Part shown: positions 48,219 through 56,955 of the stretch, piece by piece
Layout: the number at the start of each line of letters is the position of its first letter
Numbering within the stretch: position 1 is the first letter of the stretch
Assembly: GCF_041549525.1 (NCBI RefSeq)
Contig: NZ_CP157456.1
Location: 3,906,001-3,970,000, forward strand
Length of the DNA stretch: 64,000 nucleotides
Direction of reading: 5' to 3'
DNA from: Paenarthrobacter aurescens
GTDB taxonomy: Bacteria > Actinomycetota > Actinomycetes > Actinomycetales > Micrococcaceae
Notes under the pieces: model-generated
Told to the model about the DNA's origin: nothing
Seen by the model: only the letters and a program-made list of their open reading frames with translations
The model's database searches: none
Program-made: the position numbers and the translations under genes

Positions 48219-49106
48219 TCAGGCCCGGGGAGTTTTCCACACCCAAGGCTCTCCGGGGAGCTCCTGTGGGCGGAAGTGCACCAAGGCCTCTTCCAGTGTT
48301 CCGGCAGGGAGCCGAATGGACTCGAGGATCAGGTCACGCACCTTCCCGGGAGGGATTCCGACGGCGGCGAGGTCGCCCAGCGTGACGGCACCGTCGCGCT
48401 TTGCCAGCCTGACGCCGTCGTGGTTCACCACCAGCGGCACGTGGGCATATTTCGGTACCGACAACCCGAGGAGCTGCGCCAAATACGCTTGCCTTGGCGT
48501 GGACCGGAGGAGGTCATCGCCTCGCACCACCTGGTCGATTCCCTGGGCTGCATCGTCAACAACCACCGCGAGGTTGTAGGCCGTGACGCCGTCATTTCTC
48601 CGCAGGACAAAGTCGTCCACAACACCCACATATTGGCCGTGCAACTGGTCCTCAACACTCCACTCCGAAACCTCGGAGAGCAGGCGGATGGATGCCGGGC
48701 GCGTCGCATGCCGGATCTCGCGCTCAGCCTTCGAAAGCTTCCGGCACGTCCCCGGATAGGCGCCCTGCGGCGCATGCGGCGCGGACGGCGCTTCCTGAAT
48801 CTCCCGGCGCGTGCAAAAGCATTCGTACGTCCGGCCCTCGGCGGTGAGGCGTTCAATCGCCGCGTCGTACAGCGCGCCGCGCTCGGTTTGGCGCACGACG
48901 GCGTCGTCCCAACTCACGCCGACAGCCTGAAGATCGCGGAGCTGCTCCGCCTCAGCGCCGGACCGTATACGGTCCAAATCCTCGACGCGCAGCAGGAATT
49001 TCCGGCCGCTGGACTTCGCGAACAACCAGGCAAGAACCGCGGTGCGGAGGTTGCCAACATGCAGTTCGCCGGAAGGGCTCGGGGCGAAGCGGCCAGCTGA
49101 AGTCAT
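48219..49106 (-). CDS. gluQ: Glutamyl-Q tRNA(Asp) synthetase
   Basis: A 295-aa shortened GluRS-like protein without the anticodon-binding domain. It has GRFAPSPSGELHVGNLRTAV (HIGH-like motif as HVGN), the FLLRVEDLD signature, the zinc-region Cys pair (YECFCTRREI), and RLAKRDG in place of KMSKS. GluQ-RS attaches glutamate to queuosine-34 of tRNA(Asp). The gene overlaps nothing; it starts on ATG 49106. Absence of the C-terminal third rules out ordinary glutamyl-tRNA synthetase. Confidence 0.9.
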   Translation of the reverse strand: MTSAGRFAPSPSGELHVGNLRTAVLAWLFAKSSGRKFLLRVEDLDRIRSGAEAEQLRDLQAVGVSWDDAVVRQTERGALYDAAIERLTAEGRTYECFCTRREIQEAPSAPHAPQGAYPGTCRKLSKAEREIRHATRPASIRLLSEVSEWSVEDQLHGQYVGVVDDFVLRRNDGVTAYNLAVVVDDAAQGIDQVVRGDDLLRSTPRQAYLAQLLGLSVPKYAHVPLVVNHDGVRLAKRDGAVTLGDLAAVGIPPGKVRDLILESIRLPAGTLEEALVHFRPQELPGEPWVWKTPRA

Positions 49107-49161
49107 GATCCAAGCCTATGCGGCTGGGCTGAAGAGACCGGCGACGGGAGCTGAGAAACCA

Positions 49162-49209
49162 CAAGAGCCCCTCAGCTACCGCAACGATCCGGTAGCTCAG
49201 GGGCTCTTG
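49162..49209. terminator. Strong hairpin between gluQ and an Lrp gene
   Basis: Two 19-bp arms (49162-49180, 49191-49209) pair at 18 positions: CAAGAGCCCCTCAGCTACC against GGTAGCTCAGGGGCTCTTG, with a 10-base loop. It lies upstream of both divergent genes rather than after a stop, so it may be a regulatory hairpin or a terminator of an undetected transcript. The 289-bp gap has no other gene. Confidence 0.6.
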
Positions 49210-49395
49210 CTGTGGCGCCCGGGTGAAGGGGCGGGTGCAGAATGACAATGCTGTGAACAAGAGTCAATCAGCGGCTGTTTCCTTGCGGGAAACCTGGACA
49301 GTGCTCCGGGTGATGTTCCGGAGTCCTGGTGCCTGCGGGTTTCGGCGGTAGCCTCGTCCTGCTTCGTTGTCACCATTTGAGCAGGAGACATACAG

Positions 49396-49929
49396 TTGGT
49401 GCAACGGACATCACAATCATTGGTCGATCTGACCAGTCTGGTGCGAAAACTTAGTCAGGGAGTGGTCACTTTGCAGGAACTCGACGCCACGGACCGCCGG
49501 ATCCTCGCTGCTTTGGACGAGGATCCCCGCGTGCCCATCATGGTGCTGGCCCAGAAGCTGCACCTCGCTCGCGGAACAGTTCAGTCGCGCCTGGAACGAA
49601 TGACGGCGTCCGGAGCCCTGCGCCCCAACAGCAGCCGCGTCCTGCCCTCGGCCTTGGGGCGTGGAGTGGCTGCAGCCGTCAGCGCCGAACTGGACCAAAG
49701 CCACCTGAACGAGGCAATTGCGGCCCTGCGGGAAATCCCCGAAGTCCTGGAATGCCACGCCCCTGCCGGCGATACCGACCTCATCATCAGGGTGGTGGCC
49801 AAGAGCCCGGACGATCTTTACCGGGTGTCCGAAGAGATTCGCCTGTGCCCGGGGATTGTGCGCACATCAACCAGCATGTTCCTCCGGGAAGTGATTCCGT
49901 ACCGGACCACTGGCTTGCTCAAGGAGTAG
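49396..49929 (+). CDS. Lrp/AsnC-family regulator
   Basis: The 177-aa protein has a winged-helix domain (about 25-85; LAQKLHLARGTVQSRLERM is the HTH) and a RAM/ferredoxin-fold domain (about 95-170; DTDLIIRVVAKSPDDLYRVSEEIRLCPGI). The start is TTG 49396 or GTG 49399, with AGGAG upstream; the first 30 residues precede the usual family start and a shorter form is possible. It is convergent with a second Lrp-type gene 5 bp away. Target genes are unknown. Confidence 0.83.
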   Translation: MVQRTSQSLVDLTSLVRKLSQGVVTLQELDATDRRILAALDEDPRVPIMVLAQKLHLARGTVQSRLERMTASGALRPNSSRVLPSALGRGVAAAVSAELDQSHLNEAIAALREIPEVLECHAPAGDTDLIIRVVAKSPDDLYRVSEEIRLCPGIVRTSTSMFLREVIPYRTTGLLKE

Positions 49930-49933
49930 GGCC

Positions 49934-50389
49934 CTAGACCGGCGGTCCGATGTTGGTCTTCAGGTTTTTCATCACCAGCGTTGATGTAAGGCGTTCGACG
50001 GCGGGAAGCGCCGCGAGTTCCTCGTCATAGAAGCGCTGGTATGCGGGAAGGTCCGCCGCGATGACCTTGAGCAGGTAATCCGGGGAGCCGAAAAGCCGCT
50101 GGGCTTCAACGATGTTGGGGCTTGACGTGACCCGCTCTTCGAACTCCGCCATGATGGTGCGCTCCACCTGCTTGAGGGTGACGAAAACAATCGCCTCGAA
50201 TCCCAAACCCAGTGCGGCAGGATCGATGTCCGCGCGGTAACCACGGATGACCCCTGAGGTCTCCAAATCGCGGAGCCGGCGGTGGCATGGAGCAACAGTC
50301 AAACCCACCTTTGAAGCCAGGGCCGTAGCGGTCATTCGGCCATCTTCCTTGAGGTGACGCAAAATACTTCTGTCTATACCGTCAATCAC
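49934..50389 (-). CDS. Lrp/AsnC-family regulator next to LysE exporter
   Basis: A compact 151-aa Lrp-type regulator: MIDGIDRSILRHLKEDGRMTATALASKVGLTVAPCHRRL is the DNA-binding domain and RLFGSPDYLLKVIAADLPAY the RAM domain where amino acids bind. It is divergent from a LysE-family exporter across 103 bp, the classic arrangement in which the regulator induces export of an amino acid it senses. The gap has CTAAAAATAG-like A/T tracts that may be bound. The exported amino acid cannot be told. Confidence 0.86.
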   Translation of the reverse strand: MIDGIDRSILRHLKEDGRMTATALASKVGLTVAPCHRRLRDLETSGVIRGYRADIDPAALGLGFEAIVFVTLKQVERTIMAEFEERVTSSPNIVEAQRLFGSPDYLLKVIAADLPAYQRFYDEELAALPAVERLTSTLVMKNLKTNIGPPV

Positions 50390-50492
50390 GCAATAATCTT
50401 ACCCATTGCCATGCTTTCCCGGCTAAAAATAGGAGCATTTATGGGCCGTTTTTCCCTAGAGTTTTCCTACCAACTAGCCCTGGAGAGAAAAC

Positions 50493-51146
50493 GTGAACCC
50501 CCAGCTGTTCCTGGCCTTCATGATCGTCGCCGTGAGTTTGGCGTGCACGCCCGGCGTCGACTGGGCTTATTCCATTTCGGCCGGGCTGAAGCAGCGCAGC
50601 TTCGTCCCGGCGGTGGCTGGCCTGTGCAGCGGCTACGTCATTCACACATTGCTGATGGTGGCCGGGCTGGCGACACTCCTGGCAGGAGTTCCCGGACTTC
50701 TTGGGTGGCTGACCATTGCCGGAGCCGCCTATCTGCTGTGGCTGGGCGTGGCTACCATCCGCTCGTGGCGAGGTGCGAGCTTCAGTGCGGGAGACGGCGT
50801 CGTACAGTCCGGCAACCAGCTCCGCACGTTCCTCCAGGGCGTAGGCACCAGCGGCATCAACCCCAAAGGCCTGCTCTTTTTCGTGGCGCTGGTGCCGCAG
50901 TTCGTCAGCCCCGAGGCAGCACTGCCTGTTCCCATCCAGTCAGGCCTGCTGGGCCTTACCTTCGTGGCCCTTGCCGCGGTGGTGTACACGGCGGTGGCGT
51001 TGACCTCCAGGAAGCTTCTCGCTTCCCGGCCCGGCGCCGCCGGTGTGGTGACGCTGGTCAGCGGGATCATCATGATCGGGCTGGGGACAGTGCTGTTATC
51101 GGAGCAACTTGTACCGCTGATTCCGGGAATCCAGGCGGTCAGCTAG
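50493..51146 (+). CDS. LysE/RhtB-family amino-acid exporter
   Basis: The 217-aa membrane protein has six hydrophobic segments, with the signature CTPGVDWAYSISAGLKQ (about 18-34) and GVGTSGINPKGLLFFVALVPQFV (about 115-137). LysE/RhtB proteins export basic or neutral amino acids or homoserine. GTG 50493 has GGAGAG nearby. It is divergent from the Lrp gene that probably controls it. Its stop overlaps the convergent AHSA1-like gene by 8 bp. Confidence 0.88.
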   Translation: MNPQLFLAFMIVAVSLACTPGVDWAYSISAGLKQRSFVPAVAGLCSGYVIHTLLMVAGLATLLAGVPGLLGWLTIAGAAYLLWLGVATIRSWRGASFSAGDGVVQSGNQLRTFLQGVGTSGINPKGLLFFVALVPQFVSPEAALPVPIQSGLLGLTFVALAAVVYTAVALTSRKLLASRPGAAGVVTLVSGIIMIGLGTVLLSEQLVPLIPGIQAVS

Positions 51147-51606
51147 CCAGCAGTTCATCCAGCCGCTCGTATCCCTCGATCACGCCATAATCCATACCCG
51201 TTGCCACGGCCATGTCGCGTGCTTCAACGGACGGGTAGACCTCGTGGGCTGACATTCGCGTCCGGCCATCGATTTCCTCGAAGGTGGTGGTGCTGATGAC
51301 CACCTGGTTGGGCGCACCCTCGAATTCGATGGTCTGGATGATCAATGCATCGGTTTCGACCGTGTGGAACACGCCGCGGAAGCCGTACATCCCGCTGTCA
51401 TCGCCGTTTTCGTAGCGCCAACTGCCTCCAGTGGTGGCGTTGTACTCGGTAATTTTGGTTACCGTGCTGCGCGGACCCAGCCATTTGGCCAGCAGATCCG
51501 GATCAACATGGGCTTTGAACACTGCGCTGACCGGGGCATCAAATTCGCGGACTGTATCCACGAACGGAACGCCATCTGCAGCGGTAATGGTTGTTGGATT
51601 GCTCAT
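51139..51606 (-). CDS. SRPBCC/AHSA1-family protein
   Basis: A 155-aa START-like fold protein of the AHSA1 group: VDTVREFDAPVSAVFKAHVDPDLLAKWLGP (about 16-45) and GSWRYENGDDSGMYGFRGVFHTV are the typical ligand-cavity strands. Such proteins usually lie next to an ArsR repressor, as here, where the genes overlap by 4 bp and form an operon. The biological ligand is unknown; resemblance to Hsp90 activators is structural only. Confidence 0.85.
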   Translation of the reverse strand: MSNPTTITAADGVPFVDTVREFDAPVSAVFKAHVDPDLLAKWLGPRSTVTKITEYNATTGGSWRYENGDDSGMYGFRGVFHTVETDALIIQTIEFEGAPNQVVISTTTFEEIDGRTRMSAHEVYPSVEARDMAVATGMDYGVIEGYERLDELLAS

Positions 51607-51989
51607 TGCAGTTCCTCTTTCCTTGTTTGTTCCTCATGTGGGGTGCCGCCATCCGGGGTGCCGCCTGCCAGCAACTGATCCAGCTGCCGGAAGCGGGACT
51701 CGGCCATCAGCCGGTATTGGTCGATCCAGGCGGTCAGTCGCTCCAAGGCTGCCGCATCCAAATGGACCGGCCTGCGCTGGGCGTCGCGGGAGCGGGTTAC
51801 CAGGCCTGCGTGTTCCAGAACCTGGATGTGCTTTGAGACGGCTTGCTTGGTAATGGCGAATGGCTCCGCGAGCTCGTTGACCGTGGCGTCTCCCCGGGAC
51901 AGCCGGGCCACCATGGCCCGCCTCACCGGGTCCGCCAAGGCCATGAAGGCCCTGTCCAGAGGGTCAGGGCTCCGAGCTTCATCTTCCAT
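51603..51989 (-). CDS. ArsR-family repressor
   Basis: The 128-aa protein has an ArsR winged helix (about 12-85; TVNELAEPFAITKQAVSKHIQVLEHAGLV). It lacks the Cys pairs of metal sensors, matching the subgroup paired with AHSA1 proteins. ATG 51989 is just downstream of a concentric 34-bp palindrome that is its likely operator, so it represses itself and the AHSA1-like gene. Its tail (GGTPDGGTPHEEQTRKEE) has a short GGTPDGG/GGTPHE repeat. Confidence 0.86.
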   Translation of the reverse strand: MEDEARSPDPLDRAFMALADPVRRAMVARLSRGDATVNELAEPFAITKQAVSKHIQVLEHAGLVTRSRDAQRRPVHLDAAALERLTAWIDQYRLMAESRFRQLDQLLAGGTPDGGTPHEEQTRKEELQ

Positions 51990-52019
51990 TGCTGCATCAA
52001 CCTCTCAAACCAACCCATT

Positions 52020-52053
52020 ATCAACCAGATCATTGATCAACTGTTTGGTTGAT
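52020..52053. promoter_or_regulatory. Concentric palindromic operator upstream of arsR
   Basis: ATCAACCA (52020-52027) and TGGTTGAT (52046-52053) are outer arms, and TTGATCAA (52033-52040) is the centre. All three share one symmetry axis at 52036.5. It is 31 bp before the arsR start and is the likely repressor site. Confidence 0.75.
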
Positions 52054-52093
52054 TAAGAGAATACGCCTCCACGCCCAAGGTCACAAGAGTTTT

Positions 52094-53065
52094 TTACTCC
52101 CCGCCCAGTTGCCTGAAATCGTTCTCCCACAGGCGCCGCATTTCGGCATCCTTCCGGATGACCTCCAAGGTCTCCAGCTCGGCAGGCGGGGCCGGACGCT
52201 TGGAACGCGGAGTCAATGTGCGCCTGCCCTGGTCAAGTGCCAGCAAAGCCCGGTCAGTGAGGGCATCGTTCTTCAGCGCCAGATTGGTCTTCCTACGCCG
52301 AAGGACTTCCCTCAACGCAACCTGGGCGGACTCAAAGTCGCCCCGGGCCCGCTGCGACCTTGCACGGATCAACAACAGCGCCGCAGAGAGGTCGTCCGTG
52401 TTCAGCAACCCCTCGGTCCACAGCACCACATCGCGGTGGCGCCCCAACGAATACGCTGCCGTGCAGCGCGCCAACGCAGAAGGCAACGACGGCGGCAACG
52501 TCACCACCGCTTCCAGCGCCGCCTCGGTCATACCCATTTCCCGCAAGCAGTGGGACAACGCCAAAAACACGGATTCCTCGCTGAACAACACCGGAACCTC
52601 AATGCGTTCGGCCACTTCAACCTTGGTGACCACCTGCCCAAGGTACATAGCCGAGAACTGGCTGGCGTCGTCGTCGATCCTTGTTGTTAAACCGCGCTGC
52701 AACAGCTCCGACGCCCTCAAAAACCCGCCATGCTTGTACGCGAGTAAGCCAGCCATCACGTGACACAAGCCGGCCCAGCCCGGGTTCATACGGCCGAAGG
52801 CAAGGAGCCGGTCCGGCTCCGTGGACGTAAAAACGGCCTCGTGCATGGCCTTCGCAGTCTTGGAGGACAGCATCTTCAACCGCGGAATGTTGCCGGTAAC
52901 AGTCAATCGCGCGTGGTCCCGGCCAGTGAGGACGCCGGACAGGACGTCATTCACGCCGTCGGTGAGCCCCCGCACCGGCGTGCGGACATAGCCCTCGCGA
53001 AAAGGAGTGAGGTCCCGGGTGTCATGGAAGATGGTGGGCATGCGTCCGTGGGGAGCTTGGCTCAT
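52094..53065 (-). CDS. Unknown TPR-like protein
   Basis: The 323-aa protein has no recognised catalytic motif. Residues about 95-270 consist of paired helices with TPR-like spacing (AGLLAYKHGGFLRASELLQRGL, ALARCTAAYSLGRHRDVVLWTEGLL, ARSQRARGDFESAQVALREVL), suggesting a helical solenoid for protein binding. The N-terminus and the Arg/Pro-rich 275-300 segment are irregular. It has no signal peptide. It is divergent from the DUF4383 gene. Function unknown. Confidence 0.65.
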   Translation of the reverse strand: MSQAPHGRMPTIFHDTRDLTPFREGYVRTPVRGLTDGVNDVLSGVLTGRDHARLTVTGNIPRLKMLSSKTAKAMHEAVFTSTEPDRLLAFGRMNPGWAGLCHVMAGLLAYKHGGFLRASELLQRGLTTRIDDDASQFSAMYLGQVVTKVEVAERIEVPVLFSEESVFLALSHCLREMGMTEAALEAVVTLPPSLPSALARCTAAYSLGRHRDVVLWTEGLLNTDDLSAALLLIRARSQRARGDFESAQVALREVLRRRKTNLALKNDALTDRALLALDQGRRTLTPRSKRPAPPAELETLEVIRKDAEMRRLWENDFRQLGGE

Positions 53066-53221
53066 AAAACCATGCTAACCGCCGCTGAACTGGGCCCATC
53101 CCCTGCTATCAGAGGCATTTCAGGAGTATTATGGCGGCGTCGGCAAGGTTTTGCGACACCCCTTGCCGCAGGTCGGCTCTCCATGAGAAGAGCCGGGTAA
53201 CAGCGTGAAAGGGAGGACTTG

Positions 53222-53701
53222 ATGACCACCGCTTCGCACCCCGCCGAACACCACCACATGATGGGGTTGACGCTTCGCAACACCGCCATGGGCGTTGGCA
53301 TTGTTTTTCTGCTGGTGGGTGTCCTGGGCTTCATCCCGGGAATCACCACCAATTACGGCGCCATGACCTTTGCGGGACATGAATCCGGCGCCATGCTGCT
53401 TGGAGTATTCCAAGTGTCCGTGCTCCACAACATCGTTCACCTGCTGTTTGGCGTGGCCGGCTTGGCCATGGCAAGGAACGCCCGTATGGCCCGCCTGTTC
53501 CTCCTGGGCGGCGGCGCCGTATACATCGTTCTTTGGATCTATGGCCTGGTCATCAACCAGGAAACAGGCGCCAACTTTGTGCCATTCAACACCGCTGACA
53601 ACTGGCTGCACCTGATCCTCGGCGTTGCCATGATCGGCCTCGGTGCATGGCTCGGCAGGGATGCCATGGACGAGCCACGGACGGCTCGAAGGAATCTGTA
53701 G
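53222..53701 (+). CDS. DUF4383 integral membrane protein
   Basis: The 159-aa protein has four membrane segments and the DUF4383 pattern: VGIVFLLVGVLGFIPGITTNY, LHNIVHLLFGVAGLAMA, and NTADNWLHLILGVAMIGLGAWLG. His-rich AEHHHMMGL precedes the first helix. ATG 53222 has GGGAGGA upstream. The family is common in actinobacteria and often next to stress genes; its function is unknown. A hairpin follows the stop. Confidence 0.84.
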   Translation: MTTASHPAEHHHMMGLTLRNTAMGVGIVFLLVGVLGFIPGITTNYGAMTFAGHESGAMLLGVFQVSVLHNIVHLLFGVAGLAMARNARMARLFLLGGGAVYIVLWIYGLVINQETGANFVPFNTADNWLHLILGVAMIGLGAWLGRDAMDEPRTARRNL

Positions 53702-53727
53702 CCTTCACGCCCGTCTCGTGAACAACG

Positions 53728-53762
53728 ACGGCGACCGCCTCCTCTGAGGGGACGGCCGCCGT
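53728..53762. terminator. Terminator after the DUF4383 gene
   Basis: ACGGCG and CGCCGT form the outer stem, CCG and CGG plus CCTC and GAGG-like bases the inner stem, and TTTCTT follows, giving an ordinary rho-independent shape on the plus strand 27 bp after the stop. Confidence 0.75.
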
Positions 53763-53846
53763 TTCTTGTGCCCATGCAGCGCCGGGCCTGGGCGCCTTGG
53801 GCGCCCGGTGCCGGGTTGGCCGGGTCGGTGCCGGGTTGGCCGTGAG

Positions 53847-54527
53847 CTAACCGAGCAGCCGGTGCTCGTAAGCGAACGACACGAGCTGAAGACGCGTCCC
53901 GACGCCCAACTTCGTGAGGACACTGCGCAGATGCGTCTTGACGGTTGCTTCGGACACGAACAGGCTTTCGGCCATAGCACTGTTGCTCAGCCCCTTGGCC
54001 GCCAACAAGAAGACATCCCGTTCCCGAACAGACAACGGCTCCAGTGCCGAAAGATCCGGACCCGCAACAGGGATTGTCCGTGCCGCGTGCTGAAACAGGT
54101 CATGCACTGATCCGGGTGCGATGACCGAGTACCCGGAGTGGACTGTCCTGATTGCCGCCAACAGAAACTCGGGCTCTGCACTTTTGAGCAAGTATCCGCT
54201 TGCTCCCGCCTGGACTGCCTCCACCACAGCTTGGTCGCGGTTGAAGGTGGTCAAGGCGATGATCTTCGGTTTTTCAACACCGTCCCGCACGGCCGCATCC
54301 CGGATTTGCCTGGTGGCAGTTACTCCATCCATGACGGGCATCCGGAGATCCATCAAGATGACCTCAGGCGGCTGTGCTGCCGCGAGCGCAACCGCCTGGC
54401 CGCCGTCGTCCGCTTCCCACGCCATCAACAAGTCCGGCTGACTTTCCACGAGCATCCTGATACCCGCCCGGAACAAGGGCTGGTCATCAACCAGCGCCAC
54501 GGAAATGGGCGCTGAAGAACCAGCCAA
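53847..54527 (-). CDS. NarL/LuxR-family response regulator
   Basis: The 226-aa protein has a receiver domain (about 8-125; acidic VDDQ, phospho-acceptor Asp in ILMDLRMP near 58, ALTTF and a Lys in YLLKS) and a LuxR-type HTH (about 160-220; LSVRERDVFLLAAKGLSN and SEATVKTHLRSVLTKL). It is second in an operon with a histidine kinase whose gene overlaps it by 41 bp. The regulated genes are unknown. Confidence 0.9.
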   Translation of the reverse strand: MAGSSAPISVALVDDQPLFRAGIRMLVESQPDLLMAWEADDGGQAVALAAAQPPEVILMDLRMPVMDGVTATRQIRDAAVRDGVEKPKIIALTTFNRDQAVVEAVQAGASGYLLKSAEPEFLLAAIRTVHSGYSVIAPGSVHDLFQHAARTIPVAGPDLSALEPLSVRERDVFLLAAKGLSNSAMAESLFVSEATVKTHLRSVLTKLGVGTRLQLVSFAYEHRLLG

Positions 54528-55905
54528 GGTCCACCGCCCCTGCTGCCGGGGTCCGTTCTCCCAAGTCCACCAAATTCCCGGAAGGCTGGCGGCTGACCTC
54601 CACGCTCCCGGTGGTTATTCCGTAGGGAAGAAATGCGGTCACCCGGAACTGCTCGCCATCAGGTCCCACCGTTAGCCAACCACCAGCCAGATGTGCACGC
54701 TCACGCATGCCAGGTATGCCTCGCCCACCGCGCTCCCGGGCCAGCCCGGCGTCCGTTTCCCCCAATGGAACGGACGCCGGAAGCTCCGAGGAAACATGAA
54801 GTGTCAGCCCAGGGCCGCTCCAATCCAAGTGCACCCGGACGGCAGTGCCCCGGCCCCCATGTTTCAGTGCGTTGGTGAGGCACTCCTGGACAATCCTGAA
54901 TACTGCGAGTTGCTGACCCGCTCCCACGTCAACGGGAGCACCGCTTTCGCTGTGCTCAATCTCCAGGCTGCCCTGCCGCATTCGTTCCATGAGCGGTTCA
55001 ATATCGCTGATCCGGGGTTGAGGCGTCACCATGCCGTCCTCCCGGACGCCTTCGATGACACGTTGCGCATCAACCAACGCATGCCTGGCAGATACTGCAA
55101 TATTCTCCAGGGCATTAAGAACGGGTTTCGGCTGACCGCTGCTCATATACCTCGTACCGTCCGCTTGCGCCGCGATGACGGCCAGGGAATGGGCAAGGAC
55201 ATCATGCAGGTCCCGGGCGATCCTGGTCCGTTCCTGTTCCACGATCAGTTCGATTTCTGTTTCCTTCAGGCTGGCTTGGGTGAGTACCTGTGCCTTGGAC
55301 AACGCCCGGCGGTCTTCGTAAAGGGCCACGAGGATGCCCAGGGTGCCGCAAGCGGCAGCAACGAGCAGCAGGAGAGGGAACAGCTGCCACCAATACTCGC
55401 GCAACACAACGCTGTCCCCCAAGTACAACGGTCTGAACCAGCCAATCCCGTTCCCATAACGTGCGGAAATCATCATGTACGTCATGACGGCCATGAACAG
55501 CAGATTGGAACTTGCTGCAATGAGTCTCTGCTTCTTGTTGCCGGTCCACATAATGAAGCCCAGCGAAATGAAGGACCCCAGGTAGATGGCCCAATGGTTA
55601 GCCAACATAGCGGGGACGACGTGCACAAGCTGCCCGATCAGCAAGGCTGCCGTCAGCGCCAAGGAAAGGTACGGTTTCCACGTCGCAGTTGCGATCACTG
55701 CCGTCATCACGAGCAGAGGTATGAACCCCGGCCAGTAGAACCCGGGCCAAGGCCCCATCCGGCCCGCTTCCCCCACGCACCACAGCACACAGAAGATCGC
55801 GGCCGCCCCAGTGGCACCCCATTGGCGGGCAACTCTCAGTGTTCGTTCCATGCCAGCCAGACTATCCACGGCTGACATCGGAATCGGGCGATAAGCCTGC
55901 GGCAT
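54487..55905 (-). CDS. Sensor histidine kinase (HisKA_3 type)
   Basis: The 472-aa kinase has an N-terminal sensor region with about five or six membrane spans (about 20-205), then HisKA_3 (RTRIARDLHDVLAHSLAVI near 240-258, phospho-acceptor His in LHDV) and a HATPase domain with VQECLTNALKHGGRG (N box) and GRGIPGMRERAHLAGG (G box). ATG 55905 has GGTGGAGA eight bases upstream. The long 41-bp overlap with the regulator gene implies tight coupling. The signal is unknown; the family includes DesK/LiaS-like envelope sensors. Confidence 0.89.
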   Translation of the reverse strand: MPQAYRPIPMSAVDSLAGMERTLRVARQWGATGAAAIFCVLWCVGEAGRMGPWPGFYWPGFIPLLVMTAVIATATWKPYLSLALTAALLIGQLVHVVPAMLANHWAIYLGSFISLGFIMWTGNKKQRLIAASSNLLFMAVMTYMMISARYGNGIGWFRPLYLGDSVVLREYWWQLFPLLLLVAAACGTLGILVALYEDRRALSKAQVLTQASLKETEIELIVEQERTRIARDLHDVLAHSLAVIAAQADGTRYMSSGQPKPVLNALENIAVSARHALVDAQRVIEGVREDGMVTPQPRISDIEPLMERMRQGSLEIEHSESGAPVDVGAGQQLAVFRIVQECLTNALKHGGRGTAVRVHLDWSGPGLTLHVSSELPASVPLGETDAGLARERGGRGIPGMRERAHLAGGWLTVGPDGEQFRVTAFLPYGITTGSVEVSRQPSGNLVDLGERTPAAGAVDLGWFFSAHFRGAG

Positions 55906-56033
55906 GGGTGATCTCCACCTCGAAGCCAGCAGATTCATCCTTGAGGGTCCCCCGATGACGCCCAGATGCCACTTAGTGACAACGGTGACGCCGCGGTTAG
56001 TCCTCAATCGAAAGCTCGACGGCGGTATGCGGC

Positions 56034-56849
56034 TCAGCGCGGCGCGCGGCCACCCAGCCGTGTGGTGACCTTGGCTGCGGCTGCGGCGCAGGCTTCACCG
56101 AGGCTGTTCAGGGTGTCCTGCGAAACACGGAATTTCGGCGCCGGAATGAGGACGGACGCAACGATGTCGCCGCGATGATCGTAAACGGGCGAGGCCACCC
56201 CCACTTCCTCAATGGACGTCTCCCCGAAGTTCACTGCCCAGCCGCGCTTCATGGACTCCCCCACCCGGGCAAGATAAGCCTCAATAGCGTCCTCGTCCAG
56301 ACCGGGAAGGGTGATGGAACCGCTGCGCAACAACTGACGCACACGGTCCTCGTTCTCCGAGCCAAGGAACACCTGCACCGAGGAGCTCAAGGCTTCGTTG
56401 TACCTGGCACCCAGGGGAGCGAGGTGCTTGACCTGGTGACGGCTGGGGATCTGTTCCACACACATGGACTCGCTGCCGTTCCACACCATGAGCGCGCTGG
56501 TCTCCCCTGTCCGCTCAGTAAGTTCGCGCAGCACCGGGTAGGCCACGCGGCGCTCTTCGAGTTCCGCCAGGAGGGGGCCCGCCATGGCGATCATCCCCAA
56601 GCCCAAGCGGAACCTGCGCGAATCGACGTCGCGCTCTACAAGGTTTTCCTGTTCCAGCGTCGCCAGGATGCGGCTGACCGTGCTCTTGTGCAGGCCGATC
56701 CGCCCCGCGATTTCAGTGACTCCCAAAAGAGGTTCATCGGCTGTGAAGCTCCTCAACACGGCAATGGCGTTGACGATGACCGAGGTGTTTTTGCTGTCGC
56801 CGTTGCCGTTGCCGGTATCTGGAGTTTCGCTGGATTCAGTGGGAGTCAT
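56034..56849 (-). CDS. IclR-family regulator of creatine genes
   Basis: The 271-aa protein has an IclR winged helix (about 25-90; LGVTEIAGRIGLHKSTVSRILATLEQENLV) and a ligand domain (about 100-265) with ALMVWNGSESMC and RGWAVNFGETSIEEVGVASPVYDHRGDIVASV. TATAGT on the minus strand (56861-56856) is 6 bases before ATG 56849, so a leaderless message is likely; the upstream frame to 57023 overlaps the creatinase gene and is rejected. It lies just after creatinase and its transporter and probably controls them. Confidence 0.86.
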   Translation of the reverse strand: MTPTESSETPDTGNGNGDSKNTSVIVNAIAVLRSFTADEPLLGVTEIAGRIGLHKSTVSRILATLEQENLVERDVDSRRFRLGLGMIAMAGPLLAELEERRVAYPVLRELTERTGETSALMVWNGSESMCVEQIPSRHQVKHLAPLGARYNEALSSSVQVFLGSENEDRVRQLLRSGSITLPGLDEDAIEAYLARVGESMKRGWAVNFGETSIEEVGVASPVYDHRGDIVASVLIPAPKFRVSQDTLNSLGEACAAAAAKVTTRLGGRAPR

Positions 56850-56916
56850 GGGTTCACTATATTTCGCCGGGACACGGGATTTCGTTGGGGAAGGGACCAG
56901 TTGGGGAAGGGACCAA

Positions 56917-56950
56917 CGGCCGGTGGACACCACGCTGTGCCCACCGGCCG
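56917..56950. terminator. Terminator after the creatinase gene
   Basis: A perfect 10-bp inverted repeat (CGGCCGGTGG and CCACCGGCCG) with a 14-base loop, 5 bp beyond the minus-strand creatinase stop. Beside it (56885-56913) is a direct duplication of TTGGGGAAGGGACCA. Confidence 0.75.
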
Positions 56951-56955
56951 GACCA

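Noticed and set aside
48219..49106. Glutamyl-tRNA synthetase
   Set aside because: The protein is only 295 aa and lacks the anticodon-binding domain, which fits glutamyl-Q tRNA(Asp) synthetase instead.
49162..49209. Possible tRNA gene
   Set aside because: It is a single long stem-loop without D, anticodon and T arms.
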